Part shown: one piece after another, positions 58,601 through 64,000 of the stretch
Layout: every line of letters begins with the position of its first letter
Numbering within the stretch: position 1 is the stretch's first letter
NCBI GenBank assembly: GCA_004194705.1
Contig: SADC01001238.1
Location: 1,039,258-1,103,257 of the forward strand
From: Ditylenchus dipsaci
Lineage: Eukaryota > Nematoda > Chromadorea > Rhabditida > Anguinidae
Reading direction: 5' to 3'
Length of the DNA: 64,000 bases
Notes under the pieces: generated by a model
Database searches by the model: none
Told to the model about the DNA's origin: nothing
Seen by the model: only the letters and a program-made list of their open reading frames with translations
Position numbers and translations under genes: made by a program

Positions 58601-60588
58601 TCCCGCCTACGGTCCAACACCTTTTTAACCCAATTTTAGAACTTTTTTTTGTCAAATGTAATTCGTCAGTTTAGTCCGAAATATCACAAGGACATGTTAT
58701 ATAAACCACCGATTTTGTAAAAGAGGCGGTGTTTTTCGAGAGTCGCGCGTCTTTTGGAAAAGTTTTCAACTTTTTCAGAAACGATTTGCAAAATCAGAAT
58801 CCTTGTGACATTTTAAACTAGACTGAAAAATCCAATTTGCAAAAAAAAATCTAAAATTGGGTTTAAAAAAGTGTCGGACCGTAGGCGGAACAAACAAGGT
58901 GGTGTTGCATTGAGAGTGAACTGTAGTCCGAAAAGTTTTGGCTCTATCCCTCAATGGGGGGGGGGTTCCTTGGTCCCCTGTTGTTTTTTGTGAGTTCTTA
59001 GGCTGTATGCTTAGGCAAAGGTTGGCCAGCGTATGTTAGGACGGACTCAAACATATCTTAGACTCATGTTTAAGTTCGTCCTAACATACGCTGGCTCAAT
59101 TTTGCCTGAGCCTTAGCCTTAGCCTCAAAACTCACAAAAAAACAACAGGGGGGGGGGACCAAGGCAAAAAAACCTCTAATGAGGGATAGGCCGCTATGTT
59201 TTTATGAGTATGATAAAATGCTGATTTAAGGAGACCAACCTCACCATTTCCAACCTGAAATCGAGGAAAGAGACCTCAGTACAGCCGACACAGACAGTAT
59301 TGCCACCAGCAACACTACCTCTCGAAGAAGACGTATTGCTAACAAAGTGTCTGAGAAGTTGACTACTACCTGGCGCAATGTGGGTGCTCCCAGAATGAGA
59401 AAGCTATCCAAGCAAACATCTCCCACTACTGATGTCAGCACTACCATATCATCTGATCTTGACTCAGCCAGGACTGCTGAAAATAGCAGTAGTCAAGGTG
59501 GTCAAGAAGTGGACGGCAATGAACTGGTCTCCATTGTGGTAAGTTCAATTTTCGGGTTGGAAATAAAGTTACAGGAGAGATAGATACACAGGCTTGGCTT
59601 TGACTTTGTACTTAAAAGTTAAAAATAGTTTTTTTTTAATTTTCTTCAATTTGAAATTTTTACAGAATGATGATAATTTTTTTTCAGAAAATGAATTTTT
59701 TGTTTATAAAAGCAACAAAAATTTCGAAAAAACCTAGGCTTGGTGATTTGGGATCGGAATTTTCATATTACCGATTATTATGAGGTGAAAAACAGGAATC
59801 TTGGTCAGGATTAATTATATGCTGTAAAAATATTGATGGATTTTCAAAAATCTTTTTATTCTTTGCCAAAATTTATGTGAGTTTCATAAAAAATTTGTAC
59901 CAAAAGGATTTTTCAATTTTTTTTTGGGATTCAAGTTGAAAATTTTCAAAATATTTAAACTGGCAACTAACTAGGGATACCATTTCGTTGCCAAGCTTAA
60001 ATAATCTCAACTTTTTTCATGACTCAAAATAGTGTAGGTTCGACTCCCGCTAGCAGCATACATAAATTTTCGGCAAACATGATTTTGAAATTTGCCATTT
60101 TTAGGAAACCTTAGCCAAAGACTTCCAGATCTGAAACTTGAGGGCTCTCCCATGCTTCGTGAACTCAAATTCGAACCTGGAAATGCCTACAATTCTCAAG
60201 TCATCAGTGAAACTAAAGCCGCTGGTCAAAAGGTGTTTGAGCACATCGGAGATAACTCACTCAGAAAGGCTAGAATAAATGATCAGGTTGGACAAGAGGG
60301 GCTAACTAAATATCCAATTTTTAAAATATCAGATTGATGCCATCCAGTCTCGGATCGACTACCTGGCCAATTTAAGAAGGACCATAGTCGATAACGGCGA
60401 TCGAGATTTCGAGAGCATAGATGCTAGGAGAGAAGCGCTAGCTTTGCTTATGCTTCACTACTGTTCTGGGTTGTCTGAGTGCATGGACAAGGAGGATCTA
60501 GAACACAAGAAAATTAGAACAAGAAGTTTTTCAGGAACATAAAGTGGTGGTTAACGACAATTTGGAAGCTGAAGTGTCGATAAGCTGA
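49672..60588 (+). CDS. PDZD8: PDZD8, ER membrane contact-site lipid transfer protein
   Basis: About 21 exons. Starts and ends: 49672-49812, 49860-49981, 50586-50658, 50706-51005, 51061-51220, 51590-51724, 51771-51883, 51935-52019, 52081-52226, 52282-52413, 53340-53784, 55478-55748, 55798-55973, 56291-56415, 56685-56865 or 56886, 56917-57045, 57678-57777, 57839-58360, 59231-59538, 60105-60286, 60333-60588. Domains in order: N-terminal membrane anchor (MFLVGFLSGILAVAIVTYVI); SMP lipid-transfer domain through RKTLQRKHVWPNYKIRYRPL; PDZ domain (DAGSTAEKCGFKEGDVLLAI); Ser-rich and acidic linker; C2-like part (LWGQSLHFGLDKRQTRYLNV); C1 zinc finger (HGLSYPCGMCKGKIWLKW, CTTCNFVCHNKC); C-terminal coiled coil (IQSRIDYLANLRR). 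PDZD8 tethers ER to mitochondria and late endosomes and transfers lipids. Single-base homopolymer indels break the frame near 52171, 57693, 57990, 58048 and 60510. Joins 12/13 and 19/20 are unresolved. The end is TAA 60540, or TGA 60586 after correcting the last indel. Confidence 0.9.
50015..50258. mobile_element. CCGTATT-family MITE in PDZD8 intron 2
   Basis: Ends CCGTATTCACTCTATTAACT and AGTTAATAGAGTGAATACGG, both flanked by TA. The interior shares the AAAATCTCAAAATCGACAAA type block. It accounts for about 40% of a 604-nt intron in a gene with many introns near 50 nt. Confidence 0.8.
53861..54480. repeat. Nested repeats in PDZD8 intron 11
   Basis: 53817-53860 is a hairpin (TAACTGTAGAATTTATCG and inverse). 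A truncated CCATATTTCCTCAAACTCAG MITE follows from about 53861, then at 53995-54480 a copy of the 6925-7655 palindrome (GGCAATCCAACCTGAAAGGG; GC-rich centre near 54230). From 54500 to 55400 there is CGGGATTTTCGGGA-type repeat sequence without a gene. Confidence 0.6.
56473..56650. mobile_element. Pogo-like MITE in PDZD8 intron 14
   Basis: TA-flanked ends CAGTTAACTCTCTATGAATC and CGAGAGTCGACTG. The interior GGCACCCCAGGCTACCCAGT is partly mirrored. No coding capacity. Confidence 0.6.
57149..57250. mobile_element. 102-bp pogo-like MITE in PDZD8 intron 16
   Basis: TA-flanked CAGTCAAACCTCGAAATAAC and GTTATATCAAGGTTTGACTG with the core GGCCGGTCCCAGGGGTGGCG. It is the shortest clean copy of the CAGTCAA...CTCG terminal type in the window. 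Confidence 0.8.
58564..58923. mobile_element. Pogo-like element, full copy, in PDZD8 intron 18
   Basis: TA-flanked CAGTCCATTCTCGATATAAC and ATTGAGAGTGAACTG. The arms carry TTCGTTCCCGCCTACGGTCC and its inverse. The same block at 1180, 2440, 8380, 8740, 10250 and 37210 shows how frequent the family is. Confidence 0.75.
58955..59165. repeat. Palindrome combining ACAGGGGGACCAAGG and CCAGCGTATG motifs
   Basis: CCTTGGTCCCCTGTTGTTTT (outer) and GGCCAGCGTATGTTAGGACG (inner) are both mirrored, ending in AACAGGGGGGGGGGACCAAGG. It shows that the two recurrent motifs can be outer and inner parts of one foldback. Confidence 0.75.
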
Positions 60589-63500
60589 GGTATTCCAACA
60601 TTACAGATGAGAATGTGCATAAATTATGTTTGATATTGTTTTGCTAATTGATAATTTACGGGCCTGTGTGTGATTTGGAATAATTTTTGTGCTACCGTAT
60701 TGCCTTTATAAATTTCGCTACTTAAAAGTGACAAATGTAGCCAAAACAGCTAAATCCAACGTTCGATTTTTTAATTTTCAAATTTCTTGAGTGCCAATTT
60801 GCTGCTATACTTCTTGTCAATGGAATTGCTTTTAGCTTGATGTCGCTTGTCGGACCGCACATTTTTTGCTCTTCCAACTTTTTAATGTTCTATAGTCTAC
60901 AGTCTTCATAGGAACTCTCGTTTTTGGGCACTAGGCGTACCAAATAATTTGACAGGCCCTCAGACCGTCGACTGCACAATAATTTTTCGAAGATACTTGG
61001 GTTCTTTATTTTGCCGCTGACTTTACTTTTTCTTTGCTTGGCGATTTTCTCAGGCTTTATGGCAGGAATCCCATTTTAAAAAAAGTAGATTTTTTCAAAA
61101 AATAAATTTTTGTTTAAAAGAGCATATTTTCAAAAAAAAACTAACATTTCGGTACAAAAAAATCCGTAGCTCTCGAATAATTTTAGAATAAATCAAAAAA
61201 TCTAATATTCGGGGTGCCGGAATAAGTAGAATTCTTATAAATAAGTAGATATGGGATCCCTGCTTCAAAAGGCATTCCAAAATAGGTACATTTGTAGACT
61301 TTTCGGGAGCAAAAGAAAAGGCTATACGGTGGTTTAGTTGGTTTTGAAAGTGTAAGTATTGATTTTTTTGGAGATTATTGAAAATAAGCATATATTCTTT
61401 TAAGTTTTTGCAAATTGTTAAGATTCAACTAAGATTTGTTGTAATAAATTGTTTGTTGCTTGATTTACGAATTAGATGAAAATTAATTACTTCACAAGAT
61501 TCTGATTCAAAAACATCTTTTTATGAAAACAACTCATTACTTGGATATACACAAAAACTGAGACACAGATTTTGACACACACGTTCGTAAGGACCATTCT
61601 GTTAGCGGGCCAGGTAAGAATATTTTTTTCTTTTTTTTCCATATTGGAATTTTACATCGCACAAAAAAGACAACCAATTTTTTAAGATAACGAATTTCAC
61701 ATAGTCATCATATAAAACGCCTCAATTAAAACTTTTTTCAATATTTTCGACTTAGGGGGGGGGGGTTGGTTAAAACGATGTTTTTTGCGCCATGAACAAA
61801 AATCTCGAAAATTGACAGTTTTTGACGCTAAAATGACTGGCAAAATCGAAAAAAATGTGAATCAGGACAAGTGGATGGTCAAAATGAGTCATTTTTCGAC
61901 TTTTTTTCGAGCGGGAAAAAAACGGCTAGGATACATTCGGCAAAAACGAAACTTGACAACCGTAGGTTTTGTCAAAAAGAAACTTGGCAAAACATAAAAA
62001 TGGCAAAACGAAATTCGGCAAAACGAAACCTGGCAAAACGAAAGTTAGCGAAAAATTTCTGTGGTCCCTGTTGTCCAAAAATGTCTGAAAGTCATAAATA
62101 AGGCATGCACCTAGGTGGATTCGAGCCAGCAACCTTAACATCACCCCTTAGAATCGCCTAGAACCCAGTGTGGGGAATACAGTTAATTTTAACTGGATTT
62201 GAAAATAAGTTGAAAATAACTAATTTGAAAAATAGTTAATTTTAACTGATTTTAAATTATAGTTAAAATTAACTGAAACCCAAATCCAGTTAAAAATAGT
62301 TAGAATTCTTTATCTTTTTGCTTCCTTTGTCTTTTTTGGTACTTTTCGGTGTTTTAATGCTTTTCTCATGCTTCTCATGGTCCAAAACTCCCAAGATGGC
62401 TAATTACAGTCATGAAAAAGCAAAAAAATTTTTGCCTCGTGCCAGACTCGAACTCGAGCAAAAGTTTTTTTTGGCTGCTCTTCACGACAGCATATGAAGT
62501 GCACCCCCCTTGAAGTGCACCTCCCTAGTGCACCCCCTAAGTGCACCCCCTTGAAGTGCACCCCCCTCTGGTAGGGGGGGTGCACTTCAAGGGGGGGGGG
62601 GGCGTGCACTACAGGGGAGTGCACTTCAGTCATTTTTAGCCGATACGATATTTTAAGTAAAAACGCTGCATTATGAAAGACTCGGGTCTTTTTTGAAAGA
62701 CTATTGCTGTATACAGAAATTACAAAAAAAACAAACATAAAAATTTACAGAAATTACAACAATTATAGGACAAGTCTGAATTCTTGCTTTTTTAACAATT
62801 AGACCATGGTTCGATCTGTACTTTTTAAAAAGTTTGTACTTTTTTTGGACCCCAAATCTTTTTTATTTTTGAAGTTTCAGTCAAAATCTTTTTGTTTCGC
62901 TCCAAAATAGCAAAAGCACTGGATAAAATTGCACTTTTGACAAAAAATGACCAAATTGTACTTTTTTTTTGACAAAATGTACTTTTTTCAAATTTTCAGA
63001 TCCGAGCCCTGAATAGACTAATGAATAAGGATGCGAAAAAAGTGCACTCTAGACTATTAAGAGCTCGAAGTGTGCTGTTATATTGATAGCAAACCGTGTA
63101 ACCGAGATCACGTCAATGTCCATTGTATTTTGGTCTGATACTTTTTTAATACATTTGTCAGAAAAAAACTTAAACTATCTTAGCATGCTATTTTCGGGTG
63201 TCTCTAAACAAATTTTTGACTACGAAAACTCTTTCGGAAAATAAAAAAAACATCAAGGTTTTTTTCCAAGGCGATAGTTTATTTTACATTTTCATGTCTC
63301 CAGATAAGTTTTTTCTGTGTTTCGTCGCTTTTGGATTTCGTATTTTTACCCAAAATATTTAGATTGATTAAAATTTTTATATTTCGGTGGTTTTAAAAGT
63401 ACGCGCCATGGATGCTTCATAAAAAATGTGTAGCAACAATATCGAAGCAGGAAAAAATACTTTTACTCGCTAAAGGCAAATGTCAAACAAAGTGTACAAT

Positions 63501-64000
63501 CAAACATCGCAGGCAAATCAAATTATGATTACGTTGACGTCTGGAAGCTACGCGACATAAAGCGCAAAAGTAAATTGGAAACAAACACCCATGCCAAGAG
63601 GTCGTAGATTTGGCTGGAAGTGCCAATATCAGAGCATTCTTATAGCGATTAGGCCAATAAAGAAAGGAAATGAAAAAAGTTCGGGTGTTCCATTAATTCG
63701 CTGTGATCCATTTCCAGATGAGATGACTAAAATTTGTTTTTACTTCTTATTGATGTAAAATGTGAGTGAAAAAAACTGGAGCCACGAAGTTTATTCACTG
63801 ATGAATTCTTGCGCTTTCTCAGCTAGGTTAGGATTCGATTTTCTTCGACCATTCATGTCAATGCTTGTCAAGCGGCAGAAAAGGGATAAACCAATTAGCT
63901 ATATATGCTTCATCTGCAAGTTTGCCACCTCATTGAAGAAATGCAAGTAAGAATTCCAGGTAAATCGTTTCTCGAAAGGACCCTTATTTGGGACGTTTGG
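60589..64000. other. Downstream of PDZD8; no gene recognised, scattered repeats
   Basis: 61940-62055 has about seven units of GGCAAAACGAAA, related to the 24298-25915 array. tRNA-like B-boxes occur on the minus strand near 62120 (GGATTCGAGCC) and 62450 (GACTCGAACTCGAG). 62500-62640 is a GTGCACCCCCTTGAA repeat that folds back. Nothing in 63000-64000 has credible coding character; the open frame at 63762-63950 has no recognised motif. Confidence 0.4.

Overview
This is AT-rich nuclear DNA from an invertebrate animal. The genes are spliced, mostly through introns of about 45-60 nt, and belong to animal families: PDZD8, HIKESHI, a LAPTM-like lysosomal membrane protein and a DM-domain (DMRT) factor. 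Most of the remaining sequence is palindromic. The tiny introns, tRNA-derived non-autonomous repeats and many MITEs would suit a large-genome larvacean tunicate. That is only a guess: planarians, rotifers and other small-intron animals cannot be excluded from the sequence alone.

Layout. 1-2.4 kb: repeat remnants and the first exon of a DMRT-like gene (minus strand). 2.4-20.9 kb: no confident host gene, but a dense mosaic of long palindromes, tRNA-like foldbacks, pogo-type TA elements, a hAT MITE and a tandem array made of transposon-end sequence. 20.9-26 kb: two large foldback elements with tandem-array arms; the first holds pieces of a long-chain acyl-CoA synthetase (ACSL) gene. 26-33.7 kb: more palindromes and MITEs. 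33.7-37 kb: another foldback element carrying SMN-like and ULP1/SENP-like fragments. 37.5-43.9 kb: the downstream exons of a LAPTM-like gene, whose last intron contains an almost complete PIF/Harbinger transposon (39039-42527) with SANT-protein and transposase genes. 44.9-46.0 kb: an intact five-exon HIKESHI gene (minus strand). 47.4-49.4 kb: a foldback element with tRNA-like arms. 49.7-60.6 kb: a roughly 21-exon PDZD8 gene (plus strand) whose larger introns hold MITEs. 60.6-64 kb: no recognised gene.

The most notable system is a family of TIR elements whose arms are tandem repeats. Three copies, at 11168-11781, 20948-23114 and 33724-36951, each have an exact 10-bp target-site duplication. 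The two larger copies share the terminal motif GGACACGGAC although their arm repeats are unrelated. Both carry spliced but broken fragments of host genes. Architecture, duplication length and cargo resemble Mutator-like (Pack-MULE) or Foldback elements, here in an animal genome.

Working relationships among the host genes are not evident. HIKESHI imports HSP70 into the nucleus under heat stress, PDZD8 tethers the ER to other organelles, the LAPTM-like protein is probably lysosomal, and DMRT is a transcription factor. They appear to be neighbours rather than a functional cluster.
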